Of a stretch of 64,000 bases of DNA, positions 34,056 to 46,180 are shown one piece after another. This DNA comes from Blasia pusilla (lineage: Eukaryota > Marchantiophyta > Marchantiopsida > Blasiales): positions 46,190,001 through 46,254,000 of the forward strand of contig CM114272.1 in NCBI GenBank assembly GCA_050084515.1, read 5' to 3'. The notes below the pieces were generated by a model. That model did not search any database, was not told where the DNA came from, and saw only the letters and a list, made by a program, of their open reading frames with translations. Made by a program: the position numbers and the translations under genes. The first letter of the stretch is position 1. Each line of letters begins with the position of its first letter.

Positions 34056-37000
34056 TCTTTTTTTATCTGCCCCTTACTTCCTTAAACATCTTCCATGTAC
34101 AGACTTATAATTAATAATGCCCTATTGTTATTATAAGTGTTTCTCTATATTAAAAATACCCTTAAGTTTTTCCACAAAACTTTATAAGTCTTCTCCGAAA
34201 TCGAATTAAAAAACCCTATACTTTGTCGTACGTGATGGGTCTCTTCAGTGGAAGTGAGACCCCCGAGGAGAGAGGCATACTATCGGATTACAAGATTAAT
34301 TGTCAGGACCATTTGCTAACTCCCAAACGAGACCAAGAATACATCCATTATCGTTGCACGTTGCGTAGAAATCACTTAAGACATGCCTGAGGTAGCAAGG
34401 TGATTACATGAACTTAATTGGATGGAAGATTAGAAGAAGTCACCAAGGAAGACAACACGTGCGGGTTGCAAGCCAGAAAACAAGAAGAACGCATCACGAT
34501 CGTTCTATGAAATCACGACGCAGACCTTTGAGCGATAAATCCTGGAAGAGGAATCAAGATGCGACCATGAGATAGGAGGCTTGGCATACAATGCACGGGG
34601 TTCATAATGTAAGCAACATTAAGTCGGGAGTGTAGATGGGATGGAAGGAGGGAAGGTGATACCAAAATTTGAGAAATGCGCAACGATCGTTCGAAACACT
34701 TCTTGAGTTCTCAAATTGTGTAGCTCCTTTTTAAAGACTTAAATCAGGAAAAACCTTCTTTGATTGCAAAGTGGGCTTAATGCAGGCACCAAAAACCTCT
34801 AGAACTTAGAAGTAATCACAACGGTGAGAAGGAAACTCATGCAAAATCCACACGCATAGAACTTGTTTGACAGCAGCAGAGGCACTCAAGAAAAGTCCAA
34901 AGCAATCGAGCTAGTAGTAGAATAGCTCGAATGTAGGACCAACCGTGGGAGAGAAGAGTGCTAGATGTGAACCAAGATGGAAATGGAAAGAGACGCCACA
35001 GTGCAAACCTTTCGCAATAACTTCGGGTGCGGGTCGTGGAAGAGGAACAAATTTTGAATGACCTGCCATGGCATGAGATTCAGGATGGCTTGCGAATCTT
35101 GCGATACGTGCTTAGTTCTCACTATTAATATTATGATCTCATGAAGCCTCATGACGACATTGGAATCCTACAACAGCCGTGCTCAGTTCTCATGCTCAAA
35201 CTTATGATCTTAGACATGTAATCAGAGTAGTACATACGTAACTAGCCATCATGATCTCCTTTTGCATGCGCGGGGTTACTAGGTCTAGATGTCTTTGTGC
35301 CTACGACGTGCGGCAGTGAGAGGCGGCTACAAACGTAAAGTGGCAAGTTAAAAGCAATTGTGCATCGCCACGTAAGTGTCTCTCCCTACTAGATGCTTTC
35401 AACATCAAGATCCAAAATCAGGGGCGTGGAGCCGCTAGGGAAAAGAGTTAATATTAGATGTCACTTGTAGAGGCCATAATGAATTAAGGGAGTTTTTTTT
35501 ATTTTAAAAATGCCATTTTTTCTAATTATCTCACTATTGTCCCTTATTGTACACCTAGGATCATCCATTATAATACAAATTAATTTAAATATTAATAAAA
35601 ATATTTTCCTCTTTCATTCAAATTCATTTCCCATACCCATCTGATACGAATCAAGGGACAAAATTCAAATATATTGCTATTTTGCTTTAATATCCAAGTA
35701 TCTATCTATATAAGTATGGACGATCCTATATGGACAATAAGACAAAAGAGCAACATGGTTGAATTTTGTTCCTAGAGTCACATTAGATGGATAAAAAGAA
35801 TGAATTTGAGTGGAGTAGGAAAATTTTAATTAATTAATAACTATTAACTAGTGGGCAGCCCATGCCATGCACGGGAGTGAAGGGACTAATCATGTTGGAC
35901 ATAAAATGTTTTTCTTGCTCTTCGTAGAGGAGGAAACATTCTCTTGTTGCTCGGTGGCCACATGTCAAGCAAAGAGATGTTTGTAAATCAAGAAGGCACT
36001 CTCCAATAATAATATAGATAGTGGGCAGCCGGTGTCATGCACGAGAGTGAAGGGACTAATCATGTTGGACACAAAGTGTTTTTCTCGTTCCTCGTAGAGA
36101 AGGAAACACGTGGCATGGGAATGTTTCTTCATATTTGATATTTTTGGGAAAGGAAAATGCATTTGAATGGAAAAGGGAAATAATTGTATTAATAAAAATT
36201 AACTATTAATTTAGTTAGTGGATGTTTTTTGATGGGAAGAGTAGGTATTATTCAAACTTTTATGGAGGAGTGAAATTATTTAGGGGAGTTGGATATTATT
36301 TAAAAATCAGTTTTGTGCGAAGGGGGGTATGGTAACTAGTATTATCTTATTGTACATATAGGGTAGCATATTATAATACAGATATAACATCCAAACGTTC
36401 ACTCATATACGTTTTGGTTTGCTCATATTCGATCATATAAGTTGGACAAAGTTATGTCTCTGAAGTCGTCGTAAAACATGCGTCGATGCACTTTCTGTCG
36501 GTACCCCTTTAGCGAATTCATCTTCTTGGGCTCCATACTTGTTCTAAGGGACACTAGTTGGTGCCCATACTATAATTTTAAATTATTCATCCAAAGTTTA
36601 CAATTGAATTCGAACGTATAAAAATATAATTTCATTAAAATTTTACATTTAAAAAAATTAATTCAAAAACAAAACAAAAAAACAAACAACCAGCACTTCA
36701 AGTAGGGGGACAAAAAGGTATAGGGTGAAATGGCAACCCAATTTTTCTAAAGACATGACCTCTTGGGTCCTAGGGTGTTATTCCCAAACTCCCCATCACA
36801 ATGCTCTTGCCCAAGGCATTCCAGCAAATTCCAAACACTCATGAAATCTCGTTTTTTCACTATTGGATGGAAGAGGTAGGTGCATCCAACTCAACACTCT
36901 CTCTTCACTTTCCTTACTCTTCCAACACCAGTAATGATTAATATCCAACCCATGCAATGCGTGTAGCACACCACATCTCATGCCAAACTTAACCACTTCT

Positions 37001-38900
37001 CCTTACACTCAATTCTTGTATTTCACTTTTGTGGAGCCCAATTCATAACCTCATTCCAAGCCCTGATTTGTGATCTCATTCCAAGCCCTGGCTAGATACT
37101 AAACTCGAATTTTGGGTGGTCCCGGTATTCCATTTGGTGGCTTCAATTTACTTGTGAGAGTTTTCTGTATTGTGCCGTGACGCCCGTAGCCGCAACGCGC
37201 CGCCAATTGTCGCGTTATGCCGCTTGTGGCCGCACTGCTCCGTCTCAATCGCAAAGGCACTCCTTCACTAAGGAACAGAGCGTGTGAATTGCTGATTGAG
37301 GAGGGTATGCCGTGTCGTTTGTAGCCGTTCCGTGTTGCCAGCGCTGCACCGGACCGCAAGACCTGCATCACACAACGAGGAGGTTTGAGCAGTGTTGGTA
37401 CAAGAGGAGCACGACTTGCTAATTGGAGGAGTTGTCTTCACGACTGAGTTGGGGTCAAGATTTGCAGTTGCCGAGGAGCGACATGGACATTATTTTCAGG
37501 TTACCTATTTTGGTCTCTTATCCTACACGTGTGAGAGATTTCCGGATATTGGGAAGTTATTTGGGATATTGGGTTTTGTGTTGATGCTGAGAGCATCAAT
37601 GATGTATGGGTTTAGGGGACATAGACCTGTGTGGGATGTCCAGAGTTGAGGATGGTTTGTCGATGAGACGATAGATAAGTTGATTTGCCGGACTGCGCCG
37701 CTTGTTGCCGCACAACATACGTCTCTGTAAGAGTGTGTAGATTGAGTGTCGCATGTTTATTTTTAGTGATTGAGGGATAACTTGCGAGATTGAGAGTGAT
37801 CATGTGAGAGGGCATGAGGGCCATCACGATGTCCTTTCCGGATTTTGATAGGCGTGGTAGTGGACTTGAGAGTAGCTCTAGAGGGTTTACCCGGAATGGT
37901 GCGAGGTTTCGAGAGTCTCCCCCTGAGAGACCACCTCGATCTCCTTCGATGTCGTCTTCAGATAAGGGGAACGATCGTATTGATTTAAGTAACGAATAAT
38001 TTTATTGACTTAAAAGGACACATGTCATATGTTTTAAAAATGAAGTGGTACTATGTGGGGATTAGGGAAGGAGCCAATGGAGGGAAATAGTGGGCAATGT
38101 GGCAACTCTCCAACACTCCCAACCGTGATCCACCCGCGCCTAGCACGGGCATACCCCTAGTAGTCTCACATCCCGTAGCTGGAAAACGTACCTTGGAATC
38201 AATCCATGGACTCAAATGTAAACTAGCCGAGTGGCCCACTTGTGACCGGTTTTTTGGTCCCCATCGGGAGGAATGTGAAAGTCATGTTTTAAAGTCACAC
38301 GAAGTCTGTGTGTAGAACTTTTCTTGATCCCTACACTACCTGAACTCGCTGAACGACGGAGTATCAGTGGAAGGTGAAGCCGGCAGGCTTCCATCCCTTG
38401 AAGGTTCACGTAAGGGAATATAACCTTTAATAGAAACTTGGATGTAAAGGCGCGAGGGCCCAAAGTAGCTGAATTTTGGGAGTTCCTTTAGGGAAACTGA
38501 GATATGACCAAAAAGTTTTTTCTCCATCTGTGTGGCACTGCTGCCCTGATGACAGTGACCTATGTAAAAAGCACGGGGTTCAGAAAAGCAAAACCTAACA
38601 TTCCTAGCTCGATTGGCGCCTAGCGCGCGATGGTCGTCCGGTCTAAAAATCGACGGACAAGATCAGCCAGTGAGTCTCCTAACCGCGTAGACCTCATGCT
38701 ACTGCATGAGGACTGCTAGTCAAGAACTGATGGAAGTTCCGACATTGTTGTAGACGTTAGAAGATATGAGTGACTGTGTGGATCAGTACATGGTTATAAG
38801 AAACCGCGTAGACATGCGATGCGTTTTTCAGAGAGTAGTCGGCACGAGGGGAGAATAGGGGACCGTTTTGGAACCACGCGCGTGGCGGGCAGATCCATAA
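34056..38900. other. Long stretch without recognisable genes
   Basis: No conserved protein motif was found on either strand. AT-rich from about 35.4 to 36.8 kb. It contains a ~95-base direct repeat (35850-35943 and 36009-36108). Around 37.1-37.4 and 37.65-37.72 kb there are short related GCCGC/GTAGCCG-rich stretches. Scattered ORFs below 90 codons show no domain. Retroelement debris is likely but cannot be demonstrated. Confidence 0.5.
35850..36108 (+). repeat. Direct repeat pair of about 95 bp
   Basis: 35850-35943 and 36009-36108 share AGTGGGCAGCC, GTGAAGGGACTAATCATGTT and the following TTTTTCT...CGTAGAG..GGAAACA segment, with about ten substitutions. The spacing is 159 bases. It could be a duplicated MITE or an LTR fragment. 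Confidence 0.85.
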
Positions 38901-39116
38901 GGACCGTAAGAACAGGATTTGACATTTGACTTCAGACCTGGAGGGGTTTTACCAGTCAGTTACGGGGGTGGGGCGCAGCGAAAGGCAAGGGTGGGAGAGA
39001 GTTCCGGGCAGGGAGGGCAAAGCAAAGGGAGAACGGTGGGCCTTGTTTGGGAACCAATTTGGGGAGAGACAAGCACGAGAGAGAACGAGGAGGAAGTGCA
39101 CTCGCGTCACCACGGT

Positions 39117-39147
39117 GGGGGGGGGCGGGGGGGGGGTGCCGGGGGAG
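39117..39147 (+). promoter_or_regulatory. G-rich tract with G-quadruplex potential upstream of RER1
   Basis: Two G-runs of 9 and 10 bases separated by one C, then TGCC and a further G5 run. This lies about 450 bases upstream of the RER1 start codon, in a GC-rich island that stands out from AT-rich surroundings. Such tracts often occur in promoters or 5' UTRs. A regulatory role here is inference. Confidence 0.5.
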
Positions 39148-39594
39148 GTTGAGGTCTTGGTACTCGCATTCGTTAGACCGATCGATCATCGTGAGTTGAG
39201 CCTAGTGTCTGGGCCGAGCGGAGAGAAGTGCGCGGACGAAGCTTCTGTGCAAGGATTTGTTGGAGCGAAGAGGGAGTTGCGCGTTTAAGAGGTGATCTGC
39301 GCAAGTGCGGAAAGCGGTCGTGGTGTGTATACGGCAGAGAGAGACGGGAGGTTGGGATGAATTCCGCTGGAATGGGATGGGCGTGAAGGCGAGGACAGGA
39401 GGAGGCAGAGAGGAAAGGACAGGAAGTGGGACGAAGAATTTGTGGAAGGAAACGAGCTGGGTGTTGAGGGTGGAAGAAACAGGGTGGAGGTTGTTTAGAG
39501 AGAAAGCCTCGCAAGAGCGGGGCAGAACCTAGGAGGCGCTGGCAAGGGGAGATAAGGGCCAGATTCGACGGTCAAGAAGCAGGGGGTGCGCGCA

Positions 39595-41535
39595 ATGGAA
39601 GGTTTCTACGGAGACGATGCGGTCATAGGAGGTGGAGGGCCGTTGGCGAAATGGAGAGACAACGTGTCTCGAAAGTTCCAGTATTATTTGGACAAGTCGA
39701 CGCCACATCCAGTGGCCCGTTGGGTTGGATCTGTGGTTGCAGCTGCGCTTTACAGCCTTCGAGTCTACAATGTCAAGGGTTTCTACATTGTGACATACGG
39801 TCTCGGAATCTACATTCTGAACTTGCTCATAGGTTTCCTGTCTCCACAAGTCGATCCAGAGAGTGAAGGTCCTGCCTTGCCCACCAGGGGTAGCGATGAA
39901 TTCAAGCCGTTTATACGCCGCCTTCCGGAATTCAAATTCTGGTATTCATCTCTCTTCTCTTCACCCATTCTGATGATAAGTTGTATATTTCCTCAAGTGC
40001 AAGCAGGAGGCTCTGATGCGATTTTAGCTCTTGATTCATCCAGATCTAAAACTAGATGCCTAGGGCGGCTGTTTGGAGCGCATTATTTCCTATAATGCGT
40101 CACTCCCATCACTTATCCGAGAATTTACTGTCGGTCTCCAAGAGGTCTCGGGAAACTGTTCATAACTGGCCTCCCGCTTCATCTGGGAAGGCTACTTCCC
40201 TACCAACCCGCCATCTGCCGCTTCAAGAAAACTGGTGCTAGAAGTGTGGTTAATGCGAAAGTCGTTTTTACATCTGTTCCTCTGCTTTTGACGTCCGGCT
40301 TAGGCTTTGCTGGACCCCATTTCTTGGTCCAGTTCATGCCACCACATCTTAACTTAGAAAGTCGAGAGTGGTCGCAAACCACTGCTTTAAGTCGATAGAA
40401 GGGTGCCGGTGGTACGAAGTCGATGCGTCGAGAGCTTTCTGTTCGTTTATTTTTATTCTTCTCACCTTGGGTTACAACACACTGCTCATCTGCCCCTAGT
40501 CTCAGGCTTTCAATAGTCAACGTCGTTGTTTAGTAGCGTCTTTCTCTAATGGACTTGAAAAGTCAAGATTAGACTTGGTAGGGTAAAGGGTTGAATCTTT
40601 TACTTTTGCGTAATATCTCTCTGAGTGGCCTTATGAACGGCTGGTTGTCACAGGATGGTTTCTCTTAGTTTTTGGTGAAGATCCTATTAGGTCTGGAGCT
40701 TGATGAGAAGTCAGACTGGGCCATCTGTACGACTTTTCCAATAGAATGTAGTCTCTCATTTCCAAATTCTAATAATACTCCCACAGTTATATGTACTGGA
40801 TAACACTGTCAAGCATTACTGTGAAGTTTGAGTTATTGTGAATTAATTGATGTCTCAACTCCAGAGAAAGTGTGCCAGATGTGGTTATGTGGGCTGTTAG
40901 GGTTATAGGTTACTGATGCATGGCTTTCAACTCTGCGCTGGTGAATGGTATGGGTACTGGCTAGTTTTCCATCTCTTTCTCAGAATTGGACTCAGTTAGC
41001 TATCTCTACACGCTATATATTTATTTCTTTGCTGAAGAAATTTTGTGTCATATTCTAGAACTTGTCCAAGTCTCAAAAATTAAGATCTGAGGTCCTGTTC
41101 TGGCTCCTGTGCAGGTATGCCCTCACGAAGGCTTTTGTTGTGGCATTTTGTTTGACGTTTTTCTCCATTTTTGATGTTCCTGTGTTTTGGCCCATTCTGC
41201 TCCTCTACTGGGTTGTGCTTTTCGTTCTCACGATGAAGCGGCAAATAAGGCACATGATAAAGTACAGATATATTCCGTTCTCACTTGGAAAAACGGTACA
41301 CTTCCTGAACCTATGGAGGGAATCTATTGAATTTCTTTCAGATGCGTCAAGTGCATTTAAATTGGAGTTTATGATTAAGTAAAGTCTTTCTTCAGAGTCA
41401 CGGTCTACTTAGGGATTTGGTTGTCATGGCTGTGTAATCCACTAACAGCTCTATGATTACCAATTGCTCCTGCAGCGTTATGCCGGCAAGAAGGCCCCCC
41501 CGCAGACTGACAAGGCAAGCTCCTCCAGAGACTAA
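39595..41535 (+). CDS. RER1: RER1 family protein (three exons)
   Basis: Rer1 is a multi-pass cis-Golgi/ER membrane protein that retrieves escaped ER membrane proteins through COPI. Exons: 39595-39941, 41115-41295, 41476-41535, joined as a 195-residue protein, the usual RER1 length. Introns use GT-AG: donor after TTCTG, acceptor CAG before GTATGCC; donor after AAAACG, acceptor TGCAG before CGTTATG. Exon 1 gives [48 protein letters not shown], and RRLPEFKFW. Exon 2 gives the hydrophobic [19 protein letters not shown] and [20 protein letters not shown]. Exon 3 gives the basic tail RYAGKKAPP. These are family hallmarks, with four membrane segments. The start ATG (39595) gives MEGFYGDD. No break is seen, so it is probably functional. 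Confidence 0.94.
39942..41114 (+). other. RER1: RER1 intron 1
   Basis: A 1173-base intron inferred from the protein join W-Y (FKFW to YALTKAF). GT donor at 39942, pyrimidine-containing tract and CAG acceptor before 41115. An open frame runs from exon 1 into it as far as 40095, but its sequence has no RER1 similarity. Confidence 0.85.
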
Positions 41536-44500
41536 GGGATTTCAAGGTGGATGGGTGTATCTCTATTGACTTCTCAGACCTCGTGCTCAAGTTCTGTAAT
41601 TTTGTTCTACAGGCCGTGCTCTGAGGGTCAAATGAGGCCACACTTTCCATCTTTAGAGTGCTCTGTTGTTGTTTGTATCATTGTCGCCCCAACTTTCATG
41701 CCTGTAGAAGCCTAGTTCTTGAGGAAGAGAGAAGGAGGCTGGGTGAAGGGAGGGGCATGGGTTGGCAGTCTCACTGGTGTGTATCTAGTCAGACTGATTC
41801 TTTGGGTGCACTGGATGAGCTGTTCAGGGCTTGTCCTGTTTCCACTCACTAGTATATGAGCAGAGGCCTTGGTCCTTGTTTTAGGCATTGCAAGTAGTTA
41901 GCAGCTCTAAAGAACATGGACCTACCAGTGGGTGCTGCACTTAGGCATGAAGTGGATGTAATTTCTTTTCCAAATGTTCCCAATTTGAGCCATGAAGTTT
42001 TCTAGAATTTTAATAGGCAAGGATAAAAACCGCGTGGTTGGACCTATTCATCTGGTGAGTCCAGGTCACCTTCTATTGACAAACTTGTAATTTGGATCCT
42101 TGGATCTTTAATATAATGATCTGCGTTAGCTCTTCTTGCTTCCGGTAGTAGTAGGCATGAATCTGCAGCGTCCCGAATCTGTTACCGTAGTCCTGCTTAT
42201 CCTAGGTGAGGGTGCTGATATGAGATTTTAACACAGGACTTTCTGTTATGAGCAGGCGGTTGTACCTGACTCGGTCGGGGAGGAGAAACAAGGGTTGAAA
42301 CCCCCAAGTAACTCTGCTGTTGTTGAGGCGGAGTCAGTTTGAGAATTTAGAAGACAATTACTAGTAGAGATCATCTCTTGGGCCATTTTGAGCGTGTATA
42401 CATGCTTAGTGCCACAACTCAGTTACAGCTTTAGAGGTTGTGACCTTAGATGTCTGTCAAAGGGAGTATCATCTCTGATCTCATGTTCATACCCTGTGCC
42501 ACCTGCTACGGGAAGGTCTTTGTCGGAATTATACGTGTTTTGTTACTAGTGTGTCACTGGGCTTTAGTTTCGTCCTCTTGAAACTGGAAAAGAGAAAACG
42601 TGAAGGAAAATTGAGGCTTAGAGAAACTTTTTGCACGCGTCTAGCCCAGCAGACCCTCCCTTTGGTGTTTGCAGGCGTGGTTGTCCTCAGTTGAACTAGA
42701 GACCTTAGCGGAGATTTGGGCACTTGTACCATTCCGGCATGTTAGATGTCCCAGCAAAGCCTGCAATTTGTTTTTTGAGCAATCACTGCCCATAATGTCT
42801 CCAGCTTCTTGCATAGACGGAACCCCTTGTCGGTCATAATGACATGAAGTCTACTGTGGAAACTAGCATGTTTTCTTACGGGGCAGCGCGAACCGTTTTG
42901 GCGTGATTATGGATTGTTGAAAGGCATACTCTATTCCAAGAATCTGTTAGGTGTGCAGAGTTGGTGACGATTTCAGTATATATTTTTCTTTCTGCGCACA
43001 ACAGCGTACGACCTTGATACGCATTACAGTAGGTTCTTTTTTCGTGACCTTGAACCACTGCGTGCGGAAGTGGCAGCGGCTTAATCATTGGGTGTGGGCA
43101 ATGCCTTTGGAACACGCCATGCGAGTGGTTGCTTTGACCTTTCCGCGGTGGGAATCGTCGCCGTACATCCGGATCATTGTGTGAGCTGATTGCTCACCAT
43201 CTCCCATCACAAATAATGTTCTTTTCTCCGAGTGAAACCTTAATTTAAGTAAACTTAATTTTAGTGTCCTCATTCATCATCAAATAACGCAGTTACTAAG
43301 TATAAAATACCATCAAGCATAGTAGAACCAATTGTTTGAATTTCCAATTATCCAAGTCTTAATTTCAAACCACACCAGAGACCTACAGGCGAATTAGCAT
43401 CCGTCCCTCGGAAGTGTAATGCTTTCTATCCCAACGGATTTTGGGCTTCGCGGTGAAACACCAACCTGATCTGCCATAACGCACTTCTAAAAGGTCGTAA
43501 ATTATAACGAACTTCCGCCCAGTGAACTGTGGAGCTGCAGACAATTCTCCTTGAAGCTCGAGTTTGGAAAAAGCGTCTACTGAATGAACGTCAATCTGTG
43601 GAAGTCGTTGTGGAATTCGTGAGATCCACTGCCGAGAAGTGTTCCTCTGTTGAATTTTTTGAGTCACATAGTCTCGTCCCCCGTAGTAATCACGGTCCGA
43701 CCATAGTCTAGAACCCTACTCATTTGCACGGAAAAGAAATTCCACACTTCAATGACGGCAATCGAGACGAACTGGTGAGAAGATGGGTTCCTTGAGATCC
43801 TTCTTGCCCAATTGAATGCCCCCAAAAACAAATCCCTTGAGGATGAAAGATGCTCTCGAAGTCAAGGCCAAGAGACAACGCTAGCAAAATGAGAAAAGAG
43901 AAAAGTGCTCTGAATTAGACCTCATTACCAATCCTACCCTCACCGTTTGGGCAGTTTCAAATCTGCTACTCTTGTGAGGTCCTATGTGGATGTGTGGTAA
44001 TGTGGTGCAGGGTGCCACAGGCGATGTACCCAATCATTTACATCTCGTCGTCCACGATGACTATCATGTTTACACTCATGGCTATCTATGGTCGGCATTG
44101 AAACGTTTGGAAGTATAACGAATCATTAAACTACTCACTTCAAACTGTAGACACTGTGTTTTCGTGCGCTATCTGATTCCACATGCTCTGGTTTCCAAGA
44201 CGTTTGCACCATCATCCCGTCATCGTCATCTCGCTTCCACACGTCGCTGCGTTGAGAGAACACACGGCAGCTCCATTCATAGAAAGACACGAAGGAATAT
44301 TCTGGTGAGGCATGGAATCTCCTCTAAACAGTCAAACACAGGTCCATTCATTGGAAGGCAAATGTGAATATTCCTGTAAGGCTTGAGATTTCCGTCCCGG
44401 GTTAACGGGTGCTTTTCCGACCTCTTATTCTCTCTACAATAGTCTCCTTCCTGCCCGTTGCGGCCACGGAGGTCGCTCGCTCTTTGAATTTTTCTTTTCT

Positions 44501-44880
44501 TTTGAACTAAGTGGAAAGGTGGATTCACCTAGCCTTGTGGGAAATGTGCCATACCTTTCTATCGTTCTCGAGTTTAGGGTTCTTGTCCTATTGTGACGAA
44601 CGGATCTTGCCTCTGGGCTACTGTAATCTTGATGATCAAATGTTAAGGCGTGAGTGGTGATGTCCTTAGATTATGCAATAGATGTTGACTTGGAGGTTTT
44701 TGTTTATGCTCCTTGCTTAACAATAGGGGGATTATCAAGCATGGTTTTTTAGCACCTCTCTGATTGCTTTATCCCGACAGATTTTGCAAGTGGTCTTATC
44801 TCTCTATATAAGGTGTGTGCACATATCGTGACCGGTGGTCTCTCATACTCTATCTCTAGGCTCTCGGAGGCTTGTTGTTT
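41536..44880. other. RER1 3' region and a stretch without a clear gene
   Basis: The first few hundred bases are probably the RER1 3' UTR. Beyond that I recognise no gene. One minus-strand frame at 43383-43667 (94 codons; QFTGRKFVIIYDLLEVRYGR, CFTAKPKIRWDRKH) has a protein-like composition but no family I know and no visible splice partners. Confidence 0.45.
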
Positions 44881-46180
44881 ATTGATTATGGAGAAACCTC
44901 CTTAAGTTGTTCGCCCTTTTGCTATTAGAGAGGTCTTATACTGCTTGGTTACTCGATCCCTATGGTTGAAGTTTCGTCCTCACTTTAATGCCCACTTAGT
45001 TCCTCATCAATTTCGAGTGGACATCCCTGATGGTAGTGAGGTTGTGGTTCATGGAGTAAGCTCCATTCTTGATATTCATCCAAAATAGGTAGCAATTCAA
45101 CTTGATGTGGCTAACGCATTGAATTCAATTCCTTGTGTGGCCATATTCGAGGACTTACACTCTGTATGAGGAAAAACTTGTGAGTCTCATTCCATTTTTT
45201 GGCTTCTTCTATACCTATGATAGACCTATAATTTATTATTACCATGCTACGTCTCAAGAATAGAGTATTCTCCAATCAGCTTGTGGCATGTGTCAAGGGG
45301 TGATCCGATGGATGGCCTATTCTTTGCCTTTGCACATTTTCTTGCCCTTCGAGCATTAGCCCAAGAATTTCCATCTTTTCTATTCCCCCCCTTTTTTTTA
45401 GGATACCCACATTTTAGGTCCTTCTTTCGAACTTCTTTCGAAGTGGTTTTTGCTTATATCCATTTTGTGGAGGAACTCTCTATCTTAAACCTTAAAGTCC
45501 AACGTAGTTAATATCTGGTATGGTCTCCATCATGCCTTACCTCAATATTTACTTCGCCTCCTCTTGATTTTACCATCTACATTGAAGAGGTTCAGGTTTT
45601 TGGGATCCCAATTGGCTTCATCGACTATGTCTCCAAGTTCTTAGATAAGGCCCTTTTGAAAGATGTACAATGGATTTATTTTTTACATCATCTAGAGGAT
45701 CCCCAAGTGACTTATGGTTTCTCTTTCAATTTTTTCTATGACGTCTTGACTACCTTCTTTGTATATGTCCTTCCACTTTAAAGTTCTTACATCGGTTGGT
45801 CTCTTTTGACATTTCTGTCATGATAACTTTTGGTTAACTTCTTGGTCCGAATACATTTGAGAGAGATGATCGTGTCTTGGCTTCATGACAAGCTATCTTG
45901 CCTATTTCTTTTGGGGATGTGGGACTTTCCTCCACATTTGCATACGATCCAATAGCCTTTTTGGGAATTTGGGCTTTAGTTACCCAGATTATGACTTCAA
46001 GGTTTCTCCGAGGAGATGGACATATCTTGAGGGATCATGTCATCCATGTAGAGGAGGGGGATCTATTATTCCAACAAAAATTAAGATCTACCCAAGCTCT
46101 TCTTCCTCTCATTACACAAGCAATACTACACGCTTTCAATCAATTGATTACACAAAGGGTTGATTTACTTTAAGGGCATA
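44880..46180 (+). pseudogene. Decayed non-LTR (LINE-like) reverse transcriptase
   Basis: Plus-strand fragments in order: REVLYCLVTRSL, the palm strand VAIQLDVANALNSIPCVAIF (about 45090-45160), RGDPMDGLFFAFAHFLALRA (about 45296-45355), and after many breaks LPISFGDVGLSSTFAYDPIA and RFLRGDGHILRDHV (45898-46060). 'qlD..NAFNs..r' and 'rQGDPlg.llFala' are classic LINE RT blocks, and the last segment fits the conserved region after the RT fingers. The YADD box is lost in a Phe/Pro-rich stretch near 45390. Many stops and frameshifts show an old insertion. Confidence 0.65.

Noticed and set aside
39586-39594. Upstream GTG start for RER1 nine bases before the ATG
   Set aside because: A plant nuclear gene should start at ATG, and the ATG at 39595 gives the usual RER1 length.
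39942-40095. RER1 exon 1 frame continuing past FKFW
   Set aside because: The sequence loses all RER1 similarity after 39941 and a GT donor lies exactly there; the next conserved block (YALTKAF) starts at 41115 after a CAG acceptor.
43383-43667. 94-codon minus ORF as a host gene exon
   Set aside because: The composition looks protein-like, but there is no known family, splice site or neighbour exon to support it; noted only inside the region entry.
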